Below, piece by piece: positions 25,334 to 36,236 of a DNA stretch of 64,000 nt; position 1 is the first letter of the stretch; each line of letters opens with the position of its first letter. The DNA lies in assembly GCF_029168945.1 (NCBI RefSeq), contig NC_083609.1, positions 23,495,501 through 23,559,500 of the forward strand, in the 5' to 3' direction. This stretch comes from Cannabis sativa (taxonomy: Eukaryota > Streptophyta > Magnoliopsida > Rosales > Cannabaceae). The notes below the pieces were generated by a model. The model ran no database searches. It was not told the DNA's origin and saw only the letters and a program-made list of their open reading frames with translations. A program made the translations under genes and the position numbers.

Positions 25334-25502
25334 CCGCGGCCATGGGATGTATAGCCGCGGCCATTTAAGCCTTACAGAGAGAGGCTATTTTTCACGATTT
25401 CTAGCCGCGGCGAGGGGACATACCGCCGCGGCCAGATTGGCCTTACAGAAAGGGGATCAATTTCACGGAATCTCACCGCGGCGAGGCTACATGTGGCCGC
25501 GG
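25334..25502. promoter_or_regulatory. 71-bp tandem repeat with paired CCGCGG palindromes, internal copy
   Basis: CCGCGG starts at 25334, 25355, 25405, 25426, 25476 and 25497, giving spacings of 21, 50, 21, 50 and 21 bp. Three units thus repeat on a 71-bp period. The spacer shares words with the LTR array (CCATTTAAG, TACAGAGAGA, TTTTCA), so the internal array and the LTR U3 array derive from one another. It lies 160 bp after the pol stop and ahead of the env-like ORF. Confidence 0.85.
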
Positions 25503-25519
25503 CGAGAATGGTCAGATTT

Positions 25520-25529
25520 TATTTAAATA
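25520..25529 (+). promoter_or_regulatory. TATA-like box downstream of the internal CCGCGG array
   Basis: TATTTAAATA, 17 bp after the last palindrome. It is followed by a C-rich, ACCC-containing sequence resembling a 5' leader. Its position mirrors that of the LTR TATA box relative to the U3 array. Promoter activity is inferred only. Confidence 0.4.
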
Positions 25530-26085
25530 CCCCAAATCCCTAACATTTCAAAAATCACACCCCATTCAAACACTCCCTTCTCCACGCCGAAAACACCACT
25601 TTTCACCATTTTTTTCTTCATCTAATCCCATTCAAAACTCCTTTTCACCAATTCTAACCATAAACTTTCATCAACAATCATCCTAAACCCTTATTTCTCT
25701 CATTAAACACTAATTCCCACTCAAAATCAACCCCAAATCCCTAAAAACCTCACCCAAAAATTAAAAAAAAACCTTATTCATCCTTTTCTTTCTCAAAAGC
25801 TTCAAGATGTCAATAATGGAGGATGATTAAAGGAAGAATTGTCATTGAGGTATTGATTCTAAGACTTCCAATCCAATTTTTTATTGAAGAATTTGTGAAT
25901 TTGTTGGATAGTTTTGGATTATTTGTTGGATATTTGGGATTTTTGCTATATACATTGTTGAAATTGATTGTGTGAATAGAATTGGGTTAGATTGAAAGGG
26001 AATTAATCCCGGGAAGTCGATTTTTAAGGGGAAGTGCTGTCGAAATTTTTAAAAATCTTGAGAGTTAGGAAAGAATTTTGGTGAG

Positions 26086-27250
26086 ATGGGTCCAAAGAGG
26101 TCTAGAGTCAATGAGGTTCATCATCCAACCCACCTAGAGGATGCTCTAATCTTGATAGAGTTAGGTTTACCAACATGGATGCTCAAGAGCGGTTTTTGAA
26201 ATTGAAAGATAGGGCATTCATTGAAGATAGAGGGATAGACATTGTGAACCTAAGCCAAACTGCCAACATTCCCCCTGCATTTGCATCTATTAGGGATCAA
26301 ATCCTACATAGGCAGTGGACTAAGTTCGTAGATGTCACTGAGCGTGGTAACCAAACTTTAGCTTTGGAATTTTTAGCCAACTGGCCTGAAAGAGAGGATG
26401 GCAAGGTAAGAGTTAGGGGGTTAGAGTGCCTGCTACCACAGCCGATATTCATGCCCTTTATGACCTCCCAACTTTCACTGTGGAGCAACAACCCTTGAAA
26501 CGACAATTTCGAGAGAGAAGTTTGAATTATGTGGATATTGCTGAGACTCTAGGGTATCCTGGCCTTAGGTTCCATGAGCTTAATGGAGAACCGTACCAAT
26601 TGTACCGATGTGAACTTAACCCAGTGGCCAAGGCTTGGCTTTACTTTGTTAGTGCAAGGATGCTCCCCAACAAGCATTTTTCTGATGCTCAAATAGATAG
26701 AATTAAATGGGTTTATGGCATTATGAAAGGGTATAATTTGAATGTGGGGGATATTGTTCGAGTGACCTTTGACATAATGGTTGAGGGATCTTCCGGTGGA
26801 GGACTTGGGTTGGCTGGAATTATCACTGATCTGTGTGAGAAACATAGGGTACCGCAGTACTCATATGATATCAAGGCACCGCCACAGCGCCCTATTAACT
26901 TGGCCACTGTTCTTCGCTTCAAACCTCCTCATCCTCATGGTCAACCGCCAGTTCAAAGAGGTCCTCCGGCAAGAGAAGAAGAGGAACGTGAGGACATCGA
27001 ACCACCACGTCTTGTCGGGCCTCTTGACCCTGCCATGCAGTACACTCACGATCAGCTGAATTATCTGATTCAGCAAAACATGCATATGCAAAATTACATG
27101 GCCCAGCGGAGTATCTTCCATGAGCAGCAGGTGGCTCAATTGAATACACTTGTTACGAGGATGAATATCGGTGTGGACGAACCGAACTATTTTGCCATGC
27201 CACCCCGTTTCAACCCTTATGACCAGCCACCGCCGCCAAACCCCTTCTAA
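26086..27250 (+). pseudogene. env-like / putative plant transposon protein of Athila, two frame breaks
   Basis: Coding sense passes through three frames. An ATG at 26086 opens a frame that stops at about 26200. The frame from 26175 continues to about 26498 and holds the FVDVTERGNQTLALEFLANW block. The third frame, open from about 26426, runs to 27250 (274 codons) and holds a domain resembling the plant putative transposon protein family found in Athila third ORFs. Its blocks include LNPVAKAWLYFVSARMLP and KWVYGIMKGYNLNVGDIV. The C-terminal part is Pro/Gln-rich with a short coiled-coil-like stretch. No signal peptide or convincing membrane segment was seen, so an envelope role is not supported by the sequence. 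Athila third ORFs are called env-like by position. The breaks fall near 26180 and 26425. Confidence 0.75.
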
Positions 27251-28490
27251 GGGGCTCAGGTAAGTTTCTCTCACCCTGGTTTATTTTCACACATTGGGGA
27301 CAATGTGCACTTTTAGTTTGGGGGGGGGGGAACTTAAAATTTTTTCGCGTTAATTTGTTTTAGTTTTTGTTAGTTCTGTGTGATAGCTAAATTGAAAGAT
27401 TGATTGAATTGTTGTTATTCACTTCTGCAATGGATTAAAACATAACTGTGTGGTTGACTTGCAACTGTTTGAATTAAGATGGATGTGTGCTAGGAAGTGA
27501 TTCATGTAGATTTAAAACATTTGTTATTCTCACATATCACCTCTGTTCTATTTGGTTTGTGGAATGATTGATTGTACATGAAATAGAATTTGTTTGACAT
27601 ACTCTTTTGAAGCGAAATCTTTGATTTTTTCTGTTTGGAAAGTGATTTAGGCAAGTTTTCTTTGGAACGATTGAGCCTTTCAAGCCTACCTAGAAATTTT
27701 TACCATAGTATACCCAAAGTTGAGCCTTAGCCTGTTTTAAAAAAATTTCACCACTTAACTGAGCTGAATTCGTATCTTAAATTCTTTTCACCTCGAACAT
27801 ACCTTATTATGCCATGAGCCTTGAAGCAAGTTTGGGGGGGATGAGTGCTGTAAGTGGAAAAATAAAGTGTAGGAATGAGAGATTGAAAAAAAAAGAATCA
27901 TATTGTGTGTTGTGCCTATGAGAAAAAAAAAAGAAAAAAAAAGAAAAATGTCTTTTTGAAGAGAAAAAAAAGTTAAGAAGATTATGAGGTACACACATAA
28001 GAAAAAGTGCAATCTCTTATTTCTGTTTTTTGGGATATATGGAAAGAAAGTAAAATAAATGTCTAGGCTTGCTTGGTTAATAGTGCTTATGGTATAGTAT
28101 AGCCTAAATGACTTCTCACCTACCCATGTACCTAAGCCATGCGATGTTAACCGAAAAAGACCTATTGATTCCAAATAGAAATTTGTCAACATTAGTGGAG
28201 AGAGGTATGTCATTCAAACTTATTGATCATGTGTTAGTGGGATGTTGGAAAGTTTAGAACAGTTGTGATATTGATGGCAATTGCGATGTTTTATGTATGT
28301 ATGAATTACTTACTTGTAAATTGCACATTCAACTTAGTTCTTAGAGTTGGCAAGTTGAAATTCTGGTTATTGATGGATTGAAGTTGTGCAGGTGGTGGTA
28401 ACAATTAAACTGTTGGAAAGTTTAGCTATCATTGTCAGTTTGTTTTTAGTTTAGTCTTAGTTTACTCGGGGACGAGTAAAGAGTCAGTTT
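27251..28490 (+). other. 3' untranslated part of the Athila-like element
   Basis: Contains two GTTTGGGGGG tracts (near 27316 and 27830), typical of the Athila 3' region, and an A/G-rich low-complexity stretch (27885-27975). No gene: the minus-strand frames at 27788-28213 only mirror that low-complexity stretch. Confidence 0.65.
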
Positions 28491-28497
28491 GGGGAAG
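28491..28497 (+). other. polypurine tract
   Basis: GGGGAAG lies directly before the 3' LTR (28500), the plus-strand priming position. Confidence 0.6.
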
Positions 28498-28499
28498 TT

Positions 28500-29749
28500 T
28501 GTTAGGCTATTTTTAGCCTATGCTTTGGATCTAATTTATGTGCGTTTTTAGCTGTGTTGGGACGGAATTACGCTTGTTTTCTATGTTTTCAGGTTCTTTG
28601 GAATAAAAGAGGTCTCGGGTGCAGAAATTCGTTAAAAGATGTGCTGAGCCGAAGAAAACACAATTTCTGAGTAATTGTGCACATCTGGCCGAGGCTAAAC
28701 ACAACCTGGCCGCGGCTAGATCTCGAAAATTTAGAAGGCTTCAGTCGCCGCGGCGATGAAGAGTCTCGCCGCGGCCATTTAAGAGATACAGAGAGACCCC
28801 TTATTTTCAATTATCTCGCCGCGGTGAGAGGAAGCTTAGCCGCGACGAGATCCCGTATGGACCAGGGGTATTTTCGTCCATCGAACCCTAAATTTTAGTT
28901 ATAAATAGAAAACTGCGATTGGAAGTCAGGGGGAGCGATCAGAAACCCTAAAATACAGCTGAGAGCGGCAGGAAGAGCACAGAGATTGAAGTGAAGATCC
29001 AGAATTCATCCACCAACAGTTCTTTTCTTTATTCCTCTTTAATTTATTTATGTTGAATATTGCTATAGGAATGGTTATGGATTTGTTTCTGAACTAAATT
29101 TCCCATTTAGGGAGGATGATGATTGTTGTTTAATGTTTTGCCTAGTTAATGTTTAATTACCATTCCTCAATTCTTGTGTGTGAAATTATCTTAATTTGTT
29201 CTTAATTTCATGTTTAAGATTGATCACCTTGTGCATGCTCTATGATCTCAATTCGAAATCTGAAAAGTGAGAATTGAGAATGCTAAAATTAAGATAATCG
29301 ATGTTCTATGTGAAACGAAAGTATTTGCATGACTTATGTGACGAGTAGATTATTACTTAATGCTGATTACATGTTAGTTTAATTAAGGAATTAATTAGAT
29401 AACATGTGATTTAGAATCTAGAAGATCTGAAAGGAGATAGGTTATTTCATAATCTGTCATTCACTCTAAGAATAGGATAGTAATTAACCATTAACGATTT
29501 GGGTAAACAACAACAGGATTCTCCTCCCTATTATCTCATCTTGTTCAATTTTCAATTGTGTTATTAAGTTTTCTGAATTTCTTTCATATTTTACTGTTTT
29601 TAAATCATAATTGCTTTCGATTTGCCGAATAGAATCATAAGTGTAATTTAGTGGTATTTAATCCAATTCCCTGTGGGATCGACCTCACCTGTGTGAGATT
29701 TACTACTTGGTTGCGTATACTTGCGTAGCGTTTATAATTTTTAGCAACA
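28500..29749 (+). repeat. shared LTR: 3' LTR of the first unit and 5' LTR of a truncated second unit
   Basis: It is the same 1250 bp as 18465-19714, at a constant offset of 10035 with no indel. TATA box at 28900-28907. Intact CCGCGG at 28710, 28748, 28769 and 28819; the sites matching 18654 and 18805 are altered to CCGAGG and CCGCGA. Confidence 0.92.
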
Positions 29750-30612
29750 AGTTTTTGGCGCCGTTGCCGGGGAATTGTTAAAGATTAATATTACATAAAA
29801 TTATACTAACTTCTACTTTGGTATATTTTCTCTTGCTGATTTTTCTAACCTTTTTCTTGCAATAATTTCTTGATCTATTTCAGGAATCCTAAGTGCATGC
29901 GCCGTCAAGGACAAACAGTCATATTACCAGTTGATCCTGAAATCGAGAAAACTTGCAGGAGGAATCGAAAGAACAAGAGGCAAGAAAGAGTTTCAGCAAC
30001 TGCTGAAACATCAGAAATCATGGCTGCCAATGTGAACAATAATGCTGGAAACAATGGGGGTAATAACGGTAATAATGGAGGTGCCGTGGAAGATCAAGCT
30101 AATGGCCGTAGCTTGAGAGATTACATTCTCCCTACTCTGACGGGAGTGCAGTCATGTATCAGGCCACCGGCAGTGGATGCAAATAATTTCGAGATTAAGC
30201 CTGCCATCCTTCAAATGGTGCAGTCTTCAGTTCAGTTTGGTGGCCTCCCTTCTGAAGATCCTAATCTGCATCTCTCTAACTTCATGGAACTTTGTGAAAC
30301 TTTTAAGGTTAATGGAGTTAGCGATGATGCCATTCGACTGAGATTGTTTCCATTCTCGCTCAGAGAACGAGCCAAGAGTTGGTTGAATTCCTTGCCACCT
30401 AATTCTATTGCCACATGGAATGATTTGGCAACAAAATTCTTGTCAAAGTTTTTTCCTCCAGCCAAGTCTGCAAAGCTGAGAGGAGAAATCAATAATTTCT
30501 GCCAACAAGATAATGAATCTCTCCATGAGGCTTGGGAGAGGTTTAAAGATCTGATCAGGAGGTGTCCTCATCATGGTATAGAGAAGTGGATGCTGGTTCA
30601 CAACTTCTACAA
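29750..30612 (+). mobile_element. truncated second Athila-like unit: primer site and start of gag
   Basis: The primer site (29756-29773) and leader are followed by a gag frame from 29870. It is nearly identical to the first unit's gag: about three substitutions were seen in the shared 740 bp. The homology ends at about 30611 and the frame runs a few codons into unrelated sequence to a stop at 30625. What follows is older Copia interior. The arrangement LTR-interior-LTR-interior points to unequal recombination between two copies, followed by a deletion. Confidence 0.88.
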
Positions 30613-30625
30613 CGAGGGACACTGA
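29870..30625 (+). pseudogene. gag N-terminal fragment of the second Athila-like unit
   Basis: 251 codons with the Asn/Gly-rich N-terminus and most of the capsid domain. The zinc knuckle and protease are missing because the element is cut. The last four codons come from the flanking Copia DNA. Confidence 0.88.
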
Positions 30626-30995
30626 GGCTTCAGACACGAGTGTGTCCCCTTTCTGCGCACGCATCACCTCCTTATCTGAGGCCTAGTGCGTGCGATTGAG
30701 CACTCTGCACCTGATTTTCAAAACTTAATATCTTTTTCAATAAAATATTACCATATTTCATGAATCAAGTTCTGTAACAACCAAAATTGCTTAATTTTTC
30801 ACAATGAATCCAAATAAAATATTTTCAGAATGAAAATAAAATTATTTTCATGAAAAAATTTCGTAATTCACATACTATCATCAATTAACACATAAACCAA
30901 CATGAACACATCCAAATCAACACAAAAACAATATTCATCGTTTTAAATCCATATTTCATGAAAGTAAATCATTACCATGGCTCTAAGGTCAGTAG

Positions 30996-33900
30996 TTATG
31001 AATATTTTACCAGGATCTAGATTTACTAACAAGTATGTTGAATTAACATCCTAAATATGAATTCTCTAAAACAATGAAATAAACACATAATGAGTTTAAG
31101 AAAACCTTACATTGATTGCAGCAGAATATAATGACTCATTCCGTTCAAGATCTCTAGCCCTTGATTCCTTTCTGTAGCAGAGCATTATCAAGATCTGAAC
31201 CGGGATCTCTTTCTCTCCTTCGAGTTTGGTTACCACCTGTTGGGTTTTATGCCCTAAATAAAACTCTTTACTATCTGATTAGTTATCAATATATGAAATT
31301 TGAAGTGATTAATGTTCGCATGAATTTTATATGCTAATGGTTTAATATGTTTATTACATTTACACACAAAATCAGTTAAATCCAGATCATATGTTCATTC
31401 ACAATTACAGTATCGTCAACATAGTGGAATGTGATTGTGATCATATGAATCAAAAGACTAAGTCCCTGTTTCATCAGTGTTTTGGATTTACACTAATGTG
31501 ATAATCAGCGATGATGTGTACTTACACTTGGAGTAAGTGTTATGTTCTTTCCAGGACATTAGTAAAGTATACTAGTTTTGAATGTATGGTGTATACATTG
31601 GACTAGACCGATATTGCAACTTAGTTAAGATATTACAAACTTACAGTTATATCTTTCCAAGTCAATATCAGCAGTTGATCTTAAGATTAAAAGAATCTAA
31701 ATCCTGATATGCCTAGGCTCAACTCAGGAGTACTATTCATGTTCTTTGATTTATTAGTTAAGCCTACTTTTGGGTCAGGGTGATACGTATATTTTGGGAA
31801 CATGATAGTATGATTGAGTGGGAGTGCTGAACATAAATATGGAATCTATAGCTTCTACTGGTGTATAGAAGTCAAGTGATGATTCCCTTCGAGCTTAGCA
31901 AATAGAAGTAAATGGATGAGCTCTTGTTTAAGTGACTAATTCTTAGATCACTAAACATCATTTACAAGTAGCTAACTGTTTTAAGGGGCAAAATACATTG
32001 AGGGGTGAGAACGGTAAAATTATCCCATCTTGATGTAAATCATCTATATAGAGAATCTTTGATCACAATAAGATTATAACAATAGTTAAATGAGATAGCA
32101 TATCTATATCGTGGAACATATAATATGCTCTATATAAGTCTGAGAGTGCAATTCTAAGTTCTAAGAGTGGATTCAACGAAGAATTAATAAGTAGGAATTT
32201 ACTTAGTAAATTCGGTTCACTTATTGGAAGCTCAGCATATAGATCCATGGTCCCCATTCTAGTTTGAGAACATACTGCTTGTAAGACTCAATAATTGATT
32301 TGTGATTAATCAATTATAATTCTAAAGTTAGACTATGTCTAATTTGTGAATTTTCACTAAGCAGGGGCGAAATTGTAAAGAAAAGAGATTCTAGGTTTAT
32401 TTATTTATTAATAGACTTTATATGTCTAATTAATACTTAAATTAAATGACAATACTATTTAATAATCTATTTTAGTTATTAAATAATTAGTTTTGGCATT
32501 TAAATGGTTAGAATTGGAAAATTGGCGTTTTTGAGAAAATAGAAATAAAATTTGTGAAAACTACAAAACCAAGTGGGGCCCATTCTACACACCATGGCCG
32601 ACCACTTATTTAGGTTTTTCAAATTGATATTTTCATTATTTTAATGCTAAATAATTCCTAACCTAAACCTAGTAGTTGCCTATAAATAGAAAGTGATTGC
32701 TCAGTCAACTTTCAACACACTACTTTTCAGAAAAACAATTTTTCAGAAAAACTGAGCCTTCCTTTTCCATTCTTTGGCCGAACCTCTCTCTCTCTTTTCT
32801 TCTTCTAAATTCTGAACCTTAGTGATAGAGTAAGTGCCCACACACAGCAAGTGGTAACTCAATCATAGATTGGAAGACTGTGAAGGATCACATACACAAA
32901 GAGAAGGACATTCGGGCTCAGATCTTGATAATACTCTGCGACAGAAAGGATACAAGGGTTAGAGATCTGAGTGGAAGGAGACATTAATTCCGCTGCATCA
33001 ATGTAAGGTTTTCTTAACTTTATATGTGTTTATTTTATCGTTTTAGAAAGTTCATATTTAGGGTGTTAAACAACATACTTGTGAGTAGATCTAAGATCCT
33101 GGTAAAATAATTTCCAACACCACCGTCCTACTCACTATGATTGAGTACTTGACTTGCTATGTGTGGGCATGTTACTCTTTCATATGGGTTTCAAATGTGA
33201 AGAACAATGAAGGATGTGAAATCACTAAAGAAGGAACTCTCTCATCTAGGTTGGTTAAATAGTCAAGTTGACATTAGTTGGATGAGTTGAGAGTATCATG
33301 TTCCTAGGGCTTAAGGCTGAATTATATGGATTAAAAAAGAATAAAATATTGGGCAAAAATCACTTCTTGGCCGTACACTTTAAAGGACCAAACTCTAGTT
33401 AGATTTTTACCACTTTATTTTAACCATTTATTCTTTTTTTTTTCAATAATACCATATTTTCTAATTCAATCCTATAAATGCTAAAACTATTTATTTAATA
33501 ATTATAATTAAATATCAAATAAAATTGTCATTTATGTAATTTATTAATTGACCATACAAAGTCTCTTAATTAACAAATTGACCGTAAAATCTCTTTTCTT
33601 CACAATTAAGCCCTTGCTTGGTGAAAATTCATAAATAAGACATAGTCTAATTTTAGAATTATAATTGATAAATTAAAATCAATTGACTGAGTCTGCAAGC
33701 AGTATTATCTCAACTAGTGAGGGGACCATGGGCCTATATAACCGAGCTTTCAATAAGTAGATCTAGAATTCACTAAGTAAATTCTTAACTTATTAATTCC
33801 GCCTTGCGCCACTATAGATTTGGAATTAAATAACACTCTCAATTATAGAGAACGCTCTATATGTATCACAATATAGATACGTTATGATTATTCATTGTTA

Positions 33901-34728
33901 CAATCCTAGTAGTCAAAGATCCTCTATAAATGATCTACACTGAATAGGGACAAATTTACCGTTCTACCCTTCAATGTATTTTATCCTTAAAATACTTAGC
34001 TACCTATAAATGATACTTCAGTAAACTAATATAATTACTGAAATGAGGCCTCAATCATTTATCTCTATTCAGCCAAGCTCGAAGGAAATCATCGTTTCAC
34101 TTCTAAATACTTATAGAAGCTATAGATTCCATATCTATGATCAGCGCTCTCACTCAATTGAACTACCATGTCCTTAATTTGTATGTCACGAGAATGTCCA
34201 ATTGGTCGACTTTAACGAAAAAATTGAAGAACATAAATAATACAACTAAGTTGAACCTAACTATATCAAGATTAAGATCCATAGACCTAAGATCAACTAT
34301 TGATATTAACTTAGAAAGATACAACAGTAAGTTTATGATATCTTATCTAAGATCAATATCATTCCCTTTCAATGTATACTTCATGTATCCGATACTGGTA
34401 AACTTTGCCAATGCCTTGGAAAGGACATAACACTTATCCAAGGTGTAAGTATACCTTATCGCTGATTATCATGCCAGTCTAAATCCAGTGAACTCACAAA
34501 TCATGAGAATTAAACTTTTGAACATATAATCATGATTATATTCCACTGTGCTGACGACACTATAATCATGAACAAATATATACATATTTATATATGTTCT
34601 GGACTTAATAGAATTTATACATTAAACATAATCATGAAATAAATTATGTGAACCCTGCAACATAAAAGTAATTTCTAATCTTTATTAATTAGTAAATCTG
34701 AGTTTTATTTAGGGCACAAAATCCAACA
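30996..34728 (-). repeat. diverged Copia LTR, split by a nested solo LTR
   Basis: The two parts (30996-31237 and 33125-34728) together match the family LTR. Shared words include the GATTCCTTTCTGTAGCAGAG block near the primer site, the GTGTGGGCA block after the insertion, and the CCTATAAATGATACTTCAG and TTTATTTAGGGCACAAAATCC blocks at the far end. The ORF-like stretches (34137-34430 and similar) are shadows. Confidence 0.75.
31238..33119 (+). mobile_element. solo LTR of the Copia family with CCACC target duplication
   Basis: 1882 bp, beginning TGTTGGGTTTTATGCCC and ending ATTTCCAACA, flanked by CCACC (31233-31237 and 33120-33124). TATA box TATAAATA at about 32681. It is the same family as the LTRs at 42393 and 50651 but clearly diverged from them. 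It inserted into an older LTR of its own family in the opposite orientation. Confidence 0.92.
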
Positions 34729-36158
34729 GAAACTAGTTTCTTAATGACAAAACCAGTTTCTTGATGAAAAAAATTAATTTCTTGATGAAGGATATTTGGT
34801 GATTGATTTTGATCGCATAAGAAACTAAGCAATTTGAATCGAATGAGAGAGAAAAATCTTTTGTGGCTGGAGAGAGCATGATCCTCTTTTGAAAAATTGA
34901 TTATTTTTTTTAATACTTTTATGACATTTTCTATTCAAATACCCATATATTTAGTTAGTTTGATTATAAAATGTCATATTTAGTAGTATTAACTTTAGAT
35001 GCTATATATATAAATATCAAAATTTTCTATTTATTTTCTCATAATTTTGTAAATATCCCTAAAATAAACTTACCTCAAAACATAATATTCGTCATCAAAC
35101 TAAAGGAGAGTGCAAAAGAGAGTCTCCTTAGCACTTCTCTTGTTCTTTTAGTAAATAAATAAATAAATAAATCAATAAATTAACATTTTTGTTCGTATAC
35201 TTATTATCATTTTAATAATTATTTAAGATTTTCGTTCTAAAACTATGACCTATATATTATTGTGCCTCTAAATTTTTCATTCCATTAAAAATGGTCTCCA
35301 AAGTATTGAGTAAATTGTGCATTCTATTAAATTTTGTCACACGTGACAAATAGAATGATGACATGTCTATTTAAACAATTATGACACTAGCGTTAGATCA
35401 ACGCCAAATGTGTAATTAATTTAAAAAACTATTTTAAAATTTATAATTTAGTTTTACATATTTTTTTAATTATTATATTTTTAATATAAATTATACATGT
35501 TGTTTTTTAAATATCCATGTTATCATTATGTTTGCCACGTGCGACAAAACCTGATAAAATGACCACTTTACAATATTGTGAATAGTTCCAGAATTATTTT
35601 TAACTGTCTGAAAAGTTCAGGGGTACAATAATTCATAGGTCATAATTCTGGAGCAAAAGTTCTTAATCCAAACGTATAAAATATATAACATGAACATGAA
35701 TAATATATAATAGAGCATTACTATTGGGTACCAGTAGTGTCCAACACCTTTTATAGGTGACGCCTCACGATTGATTAACGATATTTTTTAAAAGCTATTT
35801 TTTAAAGTTATATGAGACTCAATACTTAATTACACCAATAACAGTATGACACTGAAAAAGAAGGTGCTAAGCACCAATAACAATAAAGTCTTTTAGCAAT
35901 TCTCTATATAGTATGACAATTCCCCAAAAGTTTGTCAAGTAACTTTTAAAGGTGTATAATGATTTTATTTGGGTAAAATCTGTAGAATGTTGTTAACATT
36001 GTTACCATAACTTTTGTATAAGATCTTGGAGAATAAAGTCTACCTATTTGAGTCTCTCTTCATCTTACTCTTCGTTTTTTTCCCCACAGATGCAGTGTGA
36101 TGATTTCATTTATTATTTTTATTATTAATAACAAATAATTCTTAACGAAAATCACAAA
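34729..36158. other. intergenic, AT-rich, no protein gene seen
   Basis: No coding region recognised. Holds a MITE-like segment (35713-35904). The 63-codon frame at 34971-35162 is in AT-rich sequence and has no recognisable domain. Confidence 0.5.
35713..35904. mobile_element. MITE-like element
   Basis: About 190 bp with imperfect inverted ends: GAGCATTACTATTGGGTACC on the left and, on the reverse strand from 35904, GAGAATTGCT followed by ATTGTTATTGGTGC. It has an AT-rich middle and no coding. A related segment is at about 41690-41850. Confidence 0.45.
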
Positions 36159-36230
36159 GCCCCTATAGCTCAGTGGTAGAGCGTCAGTCTTGTAAACTGA
36201 AGGTCTGTAGTTCGATCCTGCATGGGGGCA
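36159..36230 (+). tRNA. tRNA-Thr (anticodon UGU)
   Basis: 72 bases fold into a full cloverleaf. The acceptor stem is GCCCCTA with TGGGGGC, the D arm is GCTC-AGTGGTA-GAGC, the anticodon arm is TCAGT-CTTGTAA-ACTGA with anticodon TGT, and the T arm is TGTAG-TTCGATC-CTGCA. It is followed by discriminator A. No intron and no encoded CCA, as expected of a plant nuclear gene. The internal A and B boxes (TAGCTCAGTGGTA and GTTCGATCC) are intact. A CAA motif at 36155-36157 just upstream is a usual plant tRNA transcription-start feature. It decodes ACA. Confidence 0.97.
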
Positions 36231-36236
36231 TTTTTT
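36231..36236 (+). terminator. RNA polymerase III terminator of tRNA-Thr
   Basis: T6 directly after the tRNA 3' end. Confidence 0.85.

Larger units (their letters stand above)
18465..29749 (+). mobile_element. Athila-like Ty3 LTR retrotransposon, full length, first unit of a tandem
   Basis: Complete plan on the plus strand: LTR (18465-19714), tRNA-Asp primer site (19721-19738), gag-protease ORF (19835-22198), pol ORF (22132-25173), CCGCGG array (25334-25502), env-like ORF region (26086-27250), polypurine tract (28491-28497), LTR (28500-29749). The pol order RT-RNase H-integrase and the lack of a chromodomain fit Athila. The two LTRs are equal in length (1250 bp) with about 14-15 differences by eye, so roughly 1% divergence and a fairly recent insertion. 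The 3' LTR is followed directly by another primer site and gag rather than by flanking DNA. A target duplication therefore cannot be checked. Confidence 0.92.
30613..34728 (-). mobile_element. older degraded Copia-type copy, right flank: interior edge and 5' LTR
   Basis: Minus-strand remnant of the same family as the left and right Copia elements. It has interior (30613-30974), a primer-site relic reading CCATGGCTCTAAGGTCA on the plus strand (about 30977-30993), and an LTR that starts near 30996 and ends ATCCAACA at 34728. The LTR is interrupted by a solo LTR at 31238-33119. It is much more diverged than the other copies. It probably joins 16705-18464, which would make the Athila tandem an insertion into this element. 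Confidence 0.72.

Noticed and set aside
25334..25502. CpG island of a cellular gene
   Set aside because: The GC signal consists only of spaced CCGCGG words inside a retroelement, with AT-rich spacers.
26861..27274. 137-codon minus-strand ORF opposite the env-like region
   Set aside because: Shadow of the Pro/Gln-rich coding strand.
27788..28213. 141-codon Phe/Leu-rich ORF that looks like a membrane protein
   Set aside because: It comes from an A/G-rich low-complexity tract read on the other strand within the Athila 3' region.
36159..36230. Plastid trnT-UGU insertion as the source of the tRNA gene
   Set aside because: The acceptor and anticodon stems read as the nuclear-type tRNA, with CAA and T6 flanks and no plastid flanking sequence.
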